NCBI GenBank assembly: GCA_031265635.1
Contig: JAISCK010000103.1
Coordinates: 1-30,756 of the forward strand
Direction: 5' to 3'
Source: Spirochaetaceae bacterium
GTDB lineage: Bacteria; Spirochaetota; Spirochaetia; Treponematales; Breznakiellaceae
DNA: 30,756 bases
The position numbers and the translations under genes were made by a program. Under the pieces are notes generated by a model that did no database searches, was not told the DNA's origin, and worked only from the letters and a program-made list of their open reading frames with translations. Below, one piece after another: positions 9,084 through 16,981 of this stretch. Numbering within the stretch: the first letter of the stretch is position 1; each line of letters starts with the position of its first letter.

Positions 9084-9875
9084 TTACACTCCTTGGGTAC
9101 CCTGTAAAAATTCTATACGCACCGCGTCAAAAGGCGAAGAAACCAGGGCGCGCCCCGGCTCAATGCGTATTTCGCCTGACGCCCCCTGTATATCCGCGCC
9201 GGCAGCCCATATAAACGCCTTGTAAACACCGGGCGGCGGCGTCAGTATTCCCCGGCCGGAAAGGCTGTAGCTTTTTACCTCTCCATCCGCTACGGCGCCT
9301 TCCAGTTCAAGCTCAAAGGGTCTGCCCAGCAGTTCCGACGCCAGAGCGATATCCCCTCTGCCTATGGCTGTCCGTATACGGCTTGAACTTACCGGCGCGG
9401 CCCTGTACATGAGAGATTCTATAACGTCAACGGGTATTCCCCTGGGAACGAGAAGTTCCCGGATTCTCTCTGTTCCCGTATCCATCCGGTATCCGCAGCG
9501 GAAATTGCTCCCCACCACAAGGCGGTGCAGCCCTCCCCGCCCGGCAAGAAATTCAATAAAATCCCTTCCAGCCAGTTTACTGAAATTCCTGGAAAAGTCA
9601 ATGAGCACGGTATGGGCTATTCCGCAGGTTTCAAAGATTTCAAGTTTCCTGCCCAAGGTACATATATCGCCCGGATAGTCTCCCGGCCTGAGCAGGGCCT
9701 TGGGGCTTCTCAGAAAGGTAATTACCGTAGGTTCAAAAAGATCTTTTTGCTCAAGCACCTTTTTAAGAAGCAGTTCATGCCCCCTGTGTATGCCGTCAAA
9801 ACCCCCTATGGTCATGGCGGCTCCCCGGACAGGAGGAGGTGCCGCAAGAAATTCGTCCCAGCTAGATACCCGCAC
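9084..9875 (-). CDS. ribF: RibF-type FAD synthetase with a shortened riboflavin-kinase region
   Basis: The N-terminal half is a clear FMN adenylyltransferase: TIGGFDGIHRGHELL carries the HxGH nucleotidyltransferase motif, and VSSSRIRTAIGRGDIALASELLGRPF is the conserved closing segment. Bifunctional RibF is usually about 300-315 residues; this one has about 263. The C-terminal part (about 80 residues) keeps a GVYKAF beta-strand but shows no recognisable PTAN flavokinase motif and no final helical part, so the riboflavin-kinase half is divergent or lost. I place the start at the GTG at 9875, which has GGGAGGA five bases upstream within the end of truB; ATGs at 9893 and 9899 lie upstream of that site. 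The open frame further upstream is antiparallel noise inside truB. Confidence 0.85.
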   Translation of the reverse strand: MRVSSWDEFLAAPPPVRGAAMTIGGFDGIHRGHELLLKKVLEQKDLFEPTVITFLRSPKALLRPGDYPGDICTLGRKLEIFETCGIAHTVLIDFSRNFSKLAGRDFIEFLAGRGGLHRLVVGSNFRCGYRMDTGTERIRELLVPRGIPVDVIESLMYRAAPVSSSRIRTAIGRGDIALASELLGRPFELELEGAVADGEVKSYSLSGRGILTPPPGVYKAFIWAAGADIQGASGEIRIEPGRALVSSPFDAVRIEFLQGTQGV

Positions 9876-10797
9876 GGTGTTCCTCCCTGGCATAAACATA
9901 ACGGTACCTGAGGGCGCCGCCCTGGCAGTCAAGCATGGCCACAAAACCACGGGCGGCGGAAAATACCCCCAGGGGGCCGGGAGGGGGGCCGCGGCCTTCC
10001 GCGTCCGGGAAACCGAGATCCCGGGGGGCGAGGGGCCTGCCCCGGAACATGGTCCCGGCTGTTTTTTCGTCAACCTCAACGGCGGGTATCCCCAGGCTGT
10101 CCAGGGCCGCTTTATCTATGGGCCGTAGGGCCGAAAGAAGGCTGTCTTCGTCCGGGAGCGCCGCGTCCTCAAGGCTGAAACCCCCTATAGATGTCCGGGT
10201 AAGGGAAACAAGGCGGCCCCGGGAACCCGAAGCCAGGGCAAGGTCCCGCGCCAGGGACCTGATGTAGGTCCCGCTGGAACAGTGCACCGTTATTTCACCA
10301 AGGGGGCTTGTATAGGAGTCAAGAACCAGTTTATAGACAGTTACCGGCCTCTTTTCCATCACCACATTGACGCCCCGGCGGGCAAGGACATGGGCGCGCT
10401 CGCCTTCAATATGAACCGCCGAGTAAGACGGCGGCGCCTGGAGTATATCGCCAGAAAATTCGGGCAGCGCTTTTTCAAGGGCTTCCCTGGACGGCGGCGG
10501 CGCGCGGGCTATGACCTCCCCCTCACCGTCAAGGGTACTGGTTTCTTCGCCAAAAAGTATGGTTCCCCGGTAGGCCTTGCGGGAAGACGAAAACCAGGGG
10601 GCGAGTTTTGTGGCCCGCCCGGCGAGGACAATGAGAAGCCCCTGGGCAAAACGGTCCAGGGTGCCCGCGTGGCCGACCTTTCCGGTTCCCAAAATTCTTT
10701 TAACAACGCCGAGGGAATCAAAGGAACTTATGCCCGGCCTTTTGTTGAGCAGTATATAGCCTGAAATATCCTGTTTATTCTGACCGCTTCTCCGCAC
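9862..10797 (-). CDS. truB: tRNA pseudouridine-55 synthase
   Basis: Makes pseudouridine 55 in the T-loop of tRNAs. The catalytic motif GHAGTLDRFAQGLL contains the essential Asp, and ILLNKRPGISSFDSL is the typical N-terminal lead. Further family segments are APPSYSAVHIEGERAHVLARRG and SSGTYIRSLARDLA; the C-terminal PUA-like region is long enough. The start is taken as GTG 10797 with GAGGAT upstream; a TTG at 10812 is the alternative. Either start lies inside rbfA, and the 3' end overlaps the ribF start by 14 nt, so rbfA-truB-ribF are tightly coupled. Confidence 0.93.
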   Translation of the reverse strand: MRRSGQNKQDISGYILLNKRPGISSFDSLGVVKRILGTGKVGHAGTLDRFAQGLLIVLAGRATKLAPWFSSSRKAYRGTILFGEETSTLDGEGEVIARAPPPSREALEKALPEFSGDILQAPPSYSAVHIEGERAHVLARRGVNVVMEKRPVTVYKLVLDSYTSPLGEITVHCSSGTYIRSLARDLALASGSRGRLVSLTRTSIGGFSLEDAALPDEDSLLSALRPIDKAALDSLGIPAVEVDEKTAGTMFRGRPLAPRDLGFPDAEGRGPPPGPLGVFSAARGFVAMLDCQGGALRYRYVYAREEHRAGI

Positions 10798-11140
10798 GGG
10801 TAAGATCCTCAATTTTTTGTGTCAATTCAAAGCCGGCCCGTATGCCGGGATCCTCGTGAAACCGAAGCCGGGGGGTTACGCGTATGCGCATTTCCCTGGC
10901 AAGCCGGGACTGGATAAAGCCAGATGCGCTGTTGAGTCCCTCTACCCCTTTCCTGAGCCCCTCGGCTGTTTTATAGCTTGAAACAAAAACATCGGCATAA
11001 CCGAGGTCCCTCGAAACCTCGACCCTGGTAACGGTGAGAAACGAATCCACCCGGGGGTCCTTGATTCTTCCTTCGACAATAAGGGCGCCTATCTTTTCCT
11101 GCATAAGACGCCCTACTCGTTCCAAACGGTATTCCGCCAT
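10775..11140 (-). CDS. rbfA: Ribosome-binding factor A
   Basis: Late 30S maturation factor acting on the 5' end of 16S rRNA and needed for cold growth. The 121 residues form the usual KH-like fold: RLERVGRLMQEKIGALI at the N-terminus, then DPRVDSFLTVTRVEVSRDLGYADVFVS and the C-terminal IRVTPRLRFHEDPGI. It begins at ATG 11140, 28 nt after infB, with a weak purine-rich GAGAG upstream, and its 3' end overlaps truB. The infB-rbfA-truB order is conserved across bacteria. Confidence 0.95.
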   Translation of the reverse strand: MAEYRLERVGRLMQEKIGALIVEGRIKDPRVDSFLTVTRVEVSRDLGYADVFVSSYKTAEGLRKGVEGLNSASGFIQSRLAREMRIRVTPRLRFHEDPGIRAGFELTQKIEDLTRAEKRSE

Positions 11141-11168
11141 GATACTCTCGCCTGAATTTCAGGCCGGA

Positions 11169-13661
11169 TTAAAGTTTCCTCGCGACTTCGACGATTTCAA
11201 AAACTTCAAACTGGTCGCCGTTCTGTATATCGTCAAAACCTTCGAGTCCTATGCCGCACTCAAAGCCCGCCGCCACTTCGCGGACATCGTCTTTGAAACG
11301 CCTCAAGGACGCTATCTTGCCCGTATGCACCACGATGGCTTCCCGTATGACATTGACGCTGGCGCTCCGTTTAACGGTCCCGCTCAGGACATAGCAGCCG
11401 GCGATGGTTCCCGCCTTGGGAACCTTGAAGGTTTCCCTGACTTCAACCTGGGCTATGACTTCTTCCTTGGTATCGGGCTTGAGCATGCCTTCCATGGCCT
11501 GCTTTATTTCTTCCACGGCCCTGTAGATGATATTGTACTTTCGTATGTCAACCTTTTCTGAATCGGCCAGGGTCTTGGCCTTGGGAGTCGGCCTGACATT
11601 AAAGCCTATGATGATCGCGTTGGAGGCTATGGCCAGGTCCACGTCGCCTTCGTTGATAGCGCCCGGAAGGGCCTGTATCACGTTAAGCCTGACTTCCCTG
11701 GTGGAAAGTTTTTCAAGGCTCGACCGCAGGGCCTCTACCGACCCCTGGACATCACCCTTGATGATAACCTTAAGCTCCTGAATCTCACCGTCGTTGATCG
11801 TGTCGTACAGGTTGTCAAGGGTTATTTTCCTGACATTCTTGGCGACCTCAAAGCGTTTGAGTTCCTGGCGTTTGGAGGAAATGCCCCTGGCGGTCTTTTC
11901 GTCATCGACAACCTGGAGCGGATCTCCGGCGTCGGGAATGCCCTCAAAGCCGAGAACCTCTACCGGCATTGCCGGGGTCGCCGTGTCAACCTTTTCTCCC
12001 TTGTCGTTGAAGAGGGCCCTGACCTTGCCCGGCCAGACGCCGGCCACAAAGGAATCGCCTATTTTGAGGGTTCCCCGCTCGACAATGACCGTTGCCACGA
12101 TGCCCCTGCCGTGGTCTATGCGGGATTCAAGGACCTTGCCTTCGGCGCTTCTTTTGTAATTGGCCTTGAGTTCCAGAACCTCGGCCTCAAGAAGTATCGC
12201 GTCAATGAGCTTGTCTATGCCTTCTTTTTTCAGGGCGGAAAGTTCGACAAACATGGTCTGCCCGCCCCAGTCCTCGGGCATGAATCCCCTTTCGGAAAGC
12301 TGGGTCTTGACCCTGTCGGGATTGGCCTCGGCCTTGTCAATCTTGTTTACCGCCACGATGATGGGAACACCGGCTTCCTTGGCGTGATTGATGGCCTCGA
12401 CGGTCTGGGGCATGACGCCGTCATCGGCGGCTACCACAAGGACCACAATGTCGGTTACCTGGGCGCCCCTCGCCCTCATGCGGGTAAATGCCTCGTGTCC
12501 CGGCGTATCAAGGAAGGTAATCCTGCCGCCGGAAGTGTCCACCATGTACGCGCCTATATGCTGGGTGATGCCGCCGAATTCGCCTGATACCACATCGGCG
12601 CTCCGTATGGCGTCAAGGAGTTTGGTCTTGCCGTGATCGACATGGCCCATGACCGTTACCACCGGAGGACGGATTTCCATTGAAGCGTCGTCATCCTTGC
12701 CGGTGTCTATCACGGTTTCGTCGTAGAGGCTGACTATCTTTACATCGGCGCCGAATTCTGAGGCCAGGAGGGTGGCGGTCTCGGCGTCTATCTGCTGGTT
12801 TATCGTTACCATCATACCCATGCTCATGAGCTTTTGAATCAGCTCCGACGCCTTGAGATTCATCTTGCGGGCCAGTTCCGATACGGAAATGACCTCCATG
12901 ATGTCAATGGATTTGGGCACGGGATTGGCGATATGGGTTATCTTCTTTTTGGTCTGGAGGAGTTTTTCCTCCATCTCGTGTTCTTTTTTCTGGTAAATGG
13001 GCTTCTTGGCCCTAAAGGCCTTTTTTGCCGGGCCCTTGGCCTCTCCCATGGGGGGAACGGCCGGAGCGCCGCCGGGCCTCATGCCGGGACCTCTGCCGCC
13101 GGGACCGCCACTGCGGGGCCCCCTGCCGGCGAAATTACCCGGTCGTCCCGGTCCGGAAGGCCCGCTCCGGCTTGGGCCAAAGGGACGCGGCCCCTGGGGA
13201 CGGAAACCGTCCGGCCGGCCGGGTCCGCCTACGGGACGGCCGCCTACCCTGCCGGCGGCGCCCTGGGGCCGCTGGGGAAAGGGCGGACGGTCCCCGCCGG
13301 GACGGGGCCCTACGGGCCTCCCTCCCACTCTGCCTGCGGCCACGGCGGGCCGCTGGGTCGCGGGAAGGGCGGATACGCCTTCTGTTTTTTCGGGACCGGG
13401 TTTTGGCCGTACCGGCGGCCTTTCGCCTGAGGGCCTGGCTTTGTCGGAATCTCCCTGGAAAGGCACGGGACGCACCCTGGGCTGAGGCTTTTTATCCGCC
13501 GTCACCGGGGCCGGGGGTTTCTTTTTTACCACCACCACCTTGCGGCGTTCTCCCGGATCACCGGGAGGATTTTTGCTTCCGTCCTGGGTATCGGGTTCGG
13601 ATTTCGCGTGCTTGATCAATTCCACTTTTGGTTTCTGGGTGTTGTCTAATTCCTCAGCCAT
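11169..13661 (-). CDS. infB: Translation initiation factor IF-2
   Basis: GTPase that brings fMet-tRNA to the 30S subunit and drives subunit joining. The 830 residues contain all G motifs: GHVDHGKT (339-346), GITQHIG, DTPGH, NKID and SALKKEGIDKL, followed by domains II, III and the C2 fMet-tRNA-binding domain. A bacterial IF2N-like segment (ISVSELARKMNLKASELIQKLM) precedes the G domain. Residues about 77-206 are a low-complexity Gly/Pro/Arg-rich linker with an AAGRVGGRPVG unit at 108-118 repeated at 135-145. The ATG at 13661 has AGGTGG four bases upstream and follows nusA by 28 nt. Confidence 0.97.
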   Translation of the reverse strand: MAEELDNTQKPKVELIKHAKSEPDTQDGSKNPPGDPGERRKVVVVKKKPPAPVTADKKPQPRVRPVPFQGDSDKARPSGERPPVRPKPGPEKTEGVSALPATQRPAVAAGRVGGRPVGPRPGGDRPPFPQRPQGAAGRVGGRPVGGPGRPDGFRPQGPRPFGPSRSGPSGPGRPGNFAGRGPRSGGPGGRGPGMRPGGAPAVPPMGEAKGPAKKAFRAKKPIYQKKEHEMEEKLLQTKKKITHIANPVPKSIDIMEVISVSELARKMNLKASELIQKLMSMGMMVTINQQIDAETATLLASEFGADVKIVSLYDETVIDTGKDDDASMEIRPPVVTVMGHVDHGKTKLLDAIRSADVVSGEFGGITQHIGAYMVDTSGGRITFLDTPGHEAFTRMRARGAQVTDIVVLVVAADDGVMPQTVEAINHAKEAGVPIIVAVNKIDKAEANPDRVKTQLSERGFMPEDWGGQTMFVELSALKKEGIDKLIDAILLEAEVLELKANYKRSAEGKVLESRIDHGRGIVATVIVERGTLKIGDSFVAGVWPGKVRALFNDKGEKVDTATPAMPVEVLGFEGIPDAGDPLQVVDDEKTARGISSKRQELKRFEVAKNVRKITLDNLYDTINDGEIQELKVIIKGDVQGSVEALRSSLEKLSTREVRLNVIQALPGAINEGDVDLAIASNAIIIGFNVRPTPKAKTLADSEKVDIRKYNIIYRAVEEIKQAMEGMLKPDTKEEVIAQVEVRETFKVPKAGTIAGCYVLSGTVKRSASVNVIREAIVVHTGKIASLRRFKDDVREVAAGFECGIGLEGFDDIQNGDQFEVFEIVEVARKL
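13227..13340 (-). repeat. Internal repeat in the infB linker
   Basis: Two copies of the peptide unit AAGRVGGRPVG lie about 27 residues apart within a Gly/Pro/Arg-rich stretch. The DNA copies have diverged at synonymous positions, so this is an old protein-level repeat, not a recent DNA duplication. Such linkers vary quickly in length between strains. Confidence 0.7.
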
Positions 13662-13689
13662 GTTCCACCTTTGTTAAACCGTTAACCGG

Positions 13690-15201
13690 TCAGTCCTCTT
13701 CATATTCAAAACTCAGCCCTATGCCGCAGTTGGGACAACTGGTCATATCCGTAGTTATCTTCGCGCCGCATTCGGGACATTCATACTCATCAGGGGCCTC
13801 TCCGCCTTCTTCTTCGGGAAGGACTTCCCCATCCGCCTGAGTTTCAGACGCCTCGGTCTCCTCAGAGGGTTCTTCTTCGGAAGGAGGCTCTTTGTAATCT
13901 TCTTCAACTATCTCGACATTCTCTTCGATGAGTTTTTGCAGAACGGCAAGCTGCTCGGCGCTAACGCCTTCGAGGGAAGCAAGCTGTTCCTCACCCAGGG
14001 CAAGATAGTCTTCAATGAACTCGATATTGTTTTTCCTGAGAGCCCCGGCAAGCGCCTCGTCCACGCCGGGAAGCTCTGAAATCCTCGATATTTCTTCGTC
14101 ATACTCGCCGAAAAGCTCGGAGACCGCCCTGCGGGATTCGGCGGCGATGTCCAGTTCAAGAAACTGTTCCTCGGTCTTGACATCTATGTTCCAGTCAACA
14201 AGTCTGTTGGCGAGCCGTACATTGAGGCCCTGTTTGCCTATGGCAAGGGAAAGCTGGGATTCGTTTACCACGGCCAGGGCCTGGTGCTTGTCCTCGTCAA
14301 GTACCACCACGTCCCGCACCTCGGCCGGAGACAGGGCGTTCTTGATAAAGCGACGGGGGTCGGGATCATACTTGAGTACATCTATTTTTTCGCCCTCAAG
14401 CTCCCGTATCACCGCCTGTATGCGCATGCCCTTGAGGCCCACGCAGGCGCCGACGGGGTCCACATCCTCGCGTGTCGAATAGACGGCCAGTTTGGTCCGG
14501 TATCCGGGTTCCCTGACTATTTTGTGTATTTTCACGATCTTGTCATCGCCATACATTTCGGGAACCTCGGCCTCAAAGATGGCCTTGACAAAATCGGTAT
14601 GAGTTCTGGAAAGCACCACCTGGAGCCCCGCCGGGGTCTTATTGACCTCGGTAATCAGGGCCTTGATACGGTCATTGACATAGTATACTTCCCGGGGGCT
14701 CTGGAATTTCTTGGGAAGTATGCCTTCGCCTTTACCCCCCAGATCAACATAAATGGTCCCGTTTCTTTCCCGCTGGTAGTAACCGACGATTATCTTGTTG
14801 ACCTTGTCCTTGTATTCCGCATAGAGGCTGTCCTTCTGGATTTCACGTATAGACTGATGGGCGGTCTGTTTGGCGCTCTGCACCGATATGCGGTCAAAGT
14901 CCCTGGGGTCCACCTCGATGAGCAGTTCATCGCCTATTTCCCCTTCGGGGCTCAGTTCCCTTGCTTCCTCAAGATCTATTTCACAGGCAGGATCATAGAC
15001 CCCGTCAACTATCTGCTTTTTCGCGTAAATAGAAACCTCGCGGTTATCGTCGCTGAACCGGACAACGGCGTTATCGGCGTTTCCGAAACGGCGCTTGTAA
15101 GCCGCAAGGAGGGTATTCTCTATTGTTTTTAAGACAAGTTCCTCAGAAATTCCGCGATCCTGGATTATTTGAAGTATCGCGTCGCTCATATCTGTCGCCA
15201 C
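13690..15201 (-). CDS. nusA: Transcription factor NusA with a C-terminal zinc ribbon
   Basis: Binds RNA polymerase and modulates pausing, termination and antitermination. The 503 residues contain the N-terminal RNAP-binding domain (about 1-125), an S1 domain (GTIYVDLGGKGEGILPKKF), and two KH domains (VDPVGACVGLKGMRIQ; LAIGKQGLNVRLANRLV). A C-terminal helix-hairpin-helix region (ISELPGVDEALAGALRKNN) is followed by a Glu-rich linker and a four-cysteine ribbon: CPEC at 475-478 and CPNC at 489-492. That last module is not part of ordinary NusA. The start is GTG 15201: AGGAGG (15211-15216) lies nine bases upstream, while the in-frame ATG at 15189 would be 21 away. It sits 30 nt after rimP. Confidence 0.96.
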   Translation of the reverse strand: MATDMSDAILQIIQDRGISEELVLKTIENTLLAAYKRRFGNADNAVVRFSDDNREVSIYAKKQIVDGVYDPACEIDLEEARELSPEGEIGDELLIEVDPRDFDRISVQSAKQTAHQSIREIQKDSLYAEYKDKVNKIIVGYYQRERNGTIYVDLGGKGEGILPKKFQSPREVYYVNDRIKALITEVNKTPAGLQVVLSRTHTDFVKAIFEAEVPEMYGDDKIVKIHKIVREPGYRTKLAVYSTREDVDPVGACVGLKGMRIQAVIRELEGEKIDVLKYDPDPRRFIKNALSPAEVRDVVVLDEDKHQALAVVNESQLSLAIGKQGLNVRLANRLVDWNIDVKTEEQFLELDIAAESRRAVSELFGEYDEEISRISELPGVDEALAGALRKNNIEFIEDYLALGEEQLASLEGVSAEQLAVLQKLIEENVEIVEEDYKEPPSEEEPSEETEASETQADGEVLPEEEGGEAPDEYECPECGAKITTDMTSCPNCGIGLSFEYEED

Positions 15202-15210
15202 AGGTCTAAA

Positions 15211-15216
15211 CCTCCT
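15211..15216 (-). promoter_or_regulatory. Ribosome binding site fixing the nusA GTG start
   Basis: A perfect AGGAGG nine bases before GTG 15201. It decides in favour of GTG over the ATG four codons downstream, which would be too far from any such sequence. Confidence 0.7.
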
Positions 15217-15231
15217 GAATACAAAATCCCG

Positions 15232-15693
15232 TTATGAAACCCCGGGAACATCGCATAATTTTGCCTTGGCGATGACTTCATAGGGTACTGTTGTCTCGCC
15301 GTCCTTTCCTTTTAGCACAATTTTCTCTTCATCGGAAGAGAGCAGTACGCCCTCATACCAATCGGAAATATCGGTCCTGAAACACCGGACTCCCCTGCCG
15401 GTATAATGGGCAAATTCGCTGCCGTCCTTAATGGTCCTGTCTATGCCCGGCGAGGACACTTCCACATAAAGACCGGCGCCGGGAAAGGCCAGTTCCAGCC
15501 GGGGAAGCGCCGCCCGGTGCAGGGCGGAACAGTCGTCTATCCCCGTATTGCCCGGCCTGTCCGCCGTAAGCCTCACCTGAACGCTCCCCCTGCTGCGGGA
15601 GACGGAGAGATCCACCAAGGCCATCCCAAGACCCCCGGCAAGCCTTTCCAGGGACTCAAAAAGCTCATCCTTGCGCCGACAGCTAAAACGCAC
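15232..15693 (-). CDS. rimP: Ribosome maturation factor RimP
   Basis: Small-subunit assembly factor; first gene of the nusA operon in most bacteria, as here. Core segments are ERLAGGLGMALVDLSVSRSRGSVQVRL, IDDCSALHRAALPRLE and YVEVSSPGIDRTIKDGSEFAHYTGRGV, with a small SH3-like C-terminal part (YEGVLLSSDEEKIVLKGKDGE). The frame stays open to 15873, but that extension runs through a promoter and a terminator-like hairpin. I choose GTG 15693, which has AAGGAAG upstream and gives 153 residues, the normal length. The adjacent TTG at 15696 is an alternative. A 10-bp inverted repeat lies just upstream of the ribosome binding site. Confidence 0.88.
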   Translation of the reverse strand: MRFSCRRKDELFESLERLAGGLGMALVDLSVSRSRGSVQVRLTADRPGNTGIDDCSALHRAALPRLELAFPGAGLYVEVSSPGIDRTIKDGSEFAHYTGRGVRCFRTDISDWYEGVLLSSDEEKIVLKGKDGETTVPYEVIAKAKLCDVPGVS

Positions 15694-15710
15694 CAAAACT
15701 TCCTTGCCAA

Positions 15711-15735
15711 TTTCAAAACCGACCGGGTTTTGAAA
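15711..15735 (-). repeat. Inverted repeat next to the rimP ribosome binding site
   Basis: Perfect 10-bp arms TTTCAAAACC and GGTTTTGAAA around a 5-base loop. It lies between the leader terminator and the rimP ribosome binding site, so folding could affect initiation. It shares the TTTCAAAA/TTTTGAAA arm sequence with inverted repeats at 15861-15898 and 30145-30170. Confidence 0.7.
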
Positions 15736-15750
15736 TAAACTTTTATAAAC

Positions 15751-15781
15751 AAAAAAGAGCCGTTCAACCGACTCTTTTTTT
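15751..15781 (-). terminator. Leader terminator (attenuator candidate) upstream of rimP-nusA
   Basis: In the minus-strand transcript AAAAAAGAGUCG pairs with CGGCUCUUUUUU around loop GUUGAA: 12 pairs including one U-G wobble, then the U-rich end and GUUUAU. On the plus strand the wobble becomes an A-C mismatch, so it favours minus-strand transcripts. It lies about 25-50 nt downstream of the promoter at 15805-15833 and before the rimP start, which is where an attenuator would be. It could also stop read-through from comF. Confidence 0.7.
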
Positions 15782-15804
15782 ATGAGAATCTTAATTGTCA
15801 ACTT

Positions 15805-15833
15805 ACAATAATAAAATCCCGCGGTTTTGTCAA
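15805..15833 (-). promoter_or_regulatory. Sigma-70 type promoter for the rimP-nusA operon
   Basis: Minus-strand TTGACA (15828-15833), a 17-base spacer, then TATTGT (15805-15810): a full -35 match and four of six at -10. Transcription would start near 15798. It lies between comF and rimP and reads into the hairpin at 15751-15781. Confidence 0.65.
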
Positions 15834-15860
15834 GAATATATCGAAGATTTTTAGATTGAA

Positions 15861-15898
15861 GAGCCGGTTTCAAAATCCGGCGGTTTTGAAACCGGCTC
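15861..15898 (-). repeat. Large inverted repeat after comF, possible comF terminator
   Basis: Perfect 15-bp arms GAGCCGGTTTCAAAA and TTTTGAAACCGGCTC around an 8-base loop, beginning 5 nt after the comF stop. In the comF transcript it is followed by UUCAAUCU, a poor U-tract, so a termination role is plausible but not certain; 3'-end protection is an alternative. The arms share sequence with the inverted repeats at 15711 and 30145. Confidence 0.7.
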
Positions 15899-15903
15899 CT
15901 GCC

Positions 15904-16671
15904 CTAATCGTAAAACAGGGTAAGCCCCATTACCTCCGAAGCGCCTCCTTCTTTGAGGACAGAGGCGGCGGCTTCGAGGGTTGCCCCGGTGGTAACAACA
16001 TCGTCAAGGAGCAGCACCCGGCGAGGAACAGGGCCGGTACAGCGTATGCGGCCTTTAAGATTACCCAGCCTGTCTTCCCTGTTGAGTTCCTTCTGGCTGC
16101 GGGAAGGCAGCCTTTTGAGGCGGGGGTATATATAAAAGTCCCTCAGCCCCGCCCCGCCCGGCTCAAAACGCCGTAAGCGTTCAAGGCAGCGGCATAAAAA
16201 CGCCACCTGGTCCCAGCCGGTTTTTTTGAGTTTTCCCGGCCTGGGAGGGACAGGAACCCAGCATTCGGGGATTTCGGAAGGGTCAACAAAAAGGGGGAGC
16301 TTCTGTAGTATGGTCAGGGCCAAAAAATTTCCCACATTGCGGTTTTTACCGTATTTGTACGCTCCCATCAGGGTCCTGTAATCCCCGGCATAGGGGAAAA
16401 AAGAAAATAAAGGCCCCAGGGAATGCCCGGTCCAGCTCCGGCAGTCCATACAGAGGGCTGTTTCCGAAACAAGGCGCCTCCCGCAACCCGCGCAGCGCTG
16501 TTCCCGGACAGGAGTGAGACGGTTCCGGCAGTCCCCGCAGATTCCGTAAAAAGCGTCATCCCTGTCCGGGAGCATGCCGCCGCAGACGGCGCAGCCGGAA
16601 GAAAAACACCACTCCCTGACCATGGCGCCAAAACGGCCTGACGCCGCCGCGATTCTTAAAAAACTGTTCAT
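15904..16671 (-). CDS. comF: ComF/GntX-family phosphoribosyltransferase-like protein
   Basis: The ComF family is linked to DNA uptake and replication restart and combines zinc-binding motifs with a phosphoribosyltransferase fold. Here 255 residues carry cysteine pairs at 27/30 and 45/48 and again at 60/63 and 74/77, followed by a KYGKNRNVGNFLA segment, VPVPPRPGKLKKTGWDQV, and the PRPP-binding loop LLLDDVVTTGATLEA at about 220-234. The ATG at 16671 has no strong ribosome binding site. It is a single gene: a large inverted repeat follows it and a separate promoter serves rimP. Competence itself cannot be inferred from this gene alone. Confidence 0.88.
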   Translation of the reverse strand: MNSFLRIAAASGRFGAMVREWCFSSGCAVCGGMLPDRDDAFYGICGDCRNRLTPVREQRCAGCGRRLVSETALCMDCRSWTGHSLGPLFSFFPYAGDYRTLMGAYKYGKNRNVGNFLALTILQKLPLFVDPSEIPECWVPVPPRPGKLKKTGWDQVAFLCRCLERLRRFEPGGAGLRDFYIYPRLKRLPSRSQKELNREDRLGNLKGRIRCTGPVPRRVLLLDDVVTTGATLEAAASVLKEGGASEVMGLTLFYD

Positions 16672-16981
16672 ACCGTATACAAGGCCCCGCCATGGAATCC
16701 GCTTTGAAATTTGGCAAAAAAAAGAAAATTGCGATCTGAATGTCGAGTTACATAAATTTAAGAGATCTAACCACTGACCTCACGGAAAGTATGAACTTTT
16801 TATCAAAGGCCTGACTTTTGTTTGTCTTGATTCTGAGTCCGTTCACGGAGGTTGGTTTAGTAAGGGGGTGAAAAGTTTATATGCACTCGCCCTGCCGAAC
16901 CAAAAATTCCGTGCGTGATTGACATTTCCGAAAATTGTGATATTATTAAGAAAATTGGTGTAATAAGAGGGTGTTTTTATA
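16672..16981. other. AT-rich intergenic stretch upstream of comF
   Basis: No convincing gene. The base composition is visibly more AT-rich than the flanking operons. It must hold the comF promoter on the minus strand, but I see no clear match. On the plus strand the only strong signal is the promoter at 16919-16946. CTCACGGAA and TTCACGGAG recur about 60 bases apart without clear meaning. Confidence 0.5.
16919..16946 (+). promoter_or_regulatory. Near-consensus sigma-70 type promoter
   Basis: TTGACA (16919-16924), a 16-base spacer, then TATTAT (16941-16946): six of six at -35 and five of six at -10. Transcription would start near 16953 and enter the small ORF, the hairpin array and possibly the flavin reductase gene. 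Confidence 0.7.

Noticed and set aside
12997..13615. Pro/Gly/Arg-rich plus-strand frames opposite infB
   Set aside because: They mirror the low-complexity infB linker; all frames stay open there.
15694..15873. N-terminal extension of rimP
   Set aside because: It would translate through a promoter and a terminator-like hairpin and exceeds the family length.
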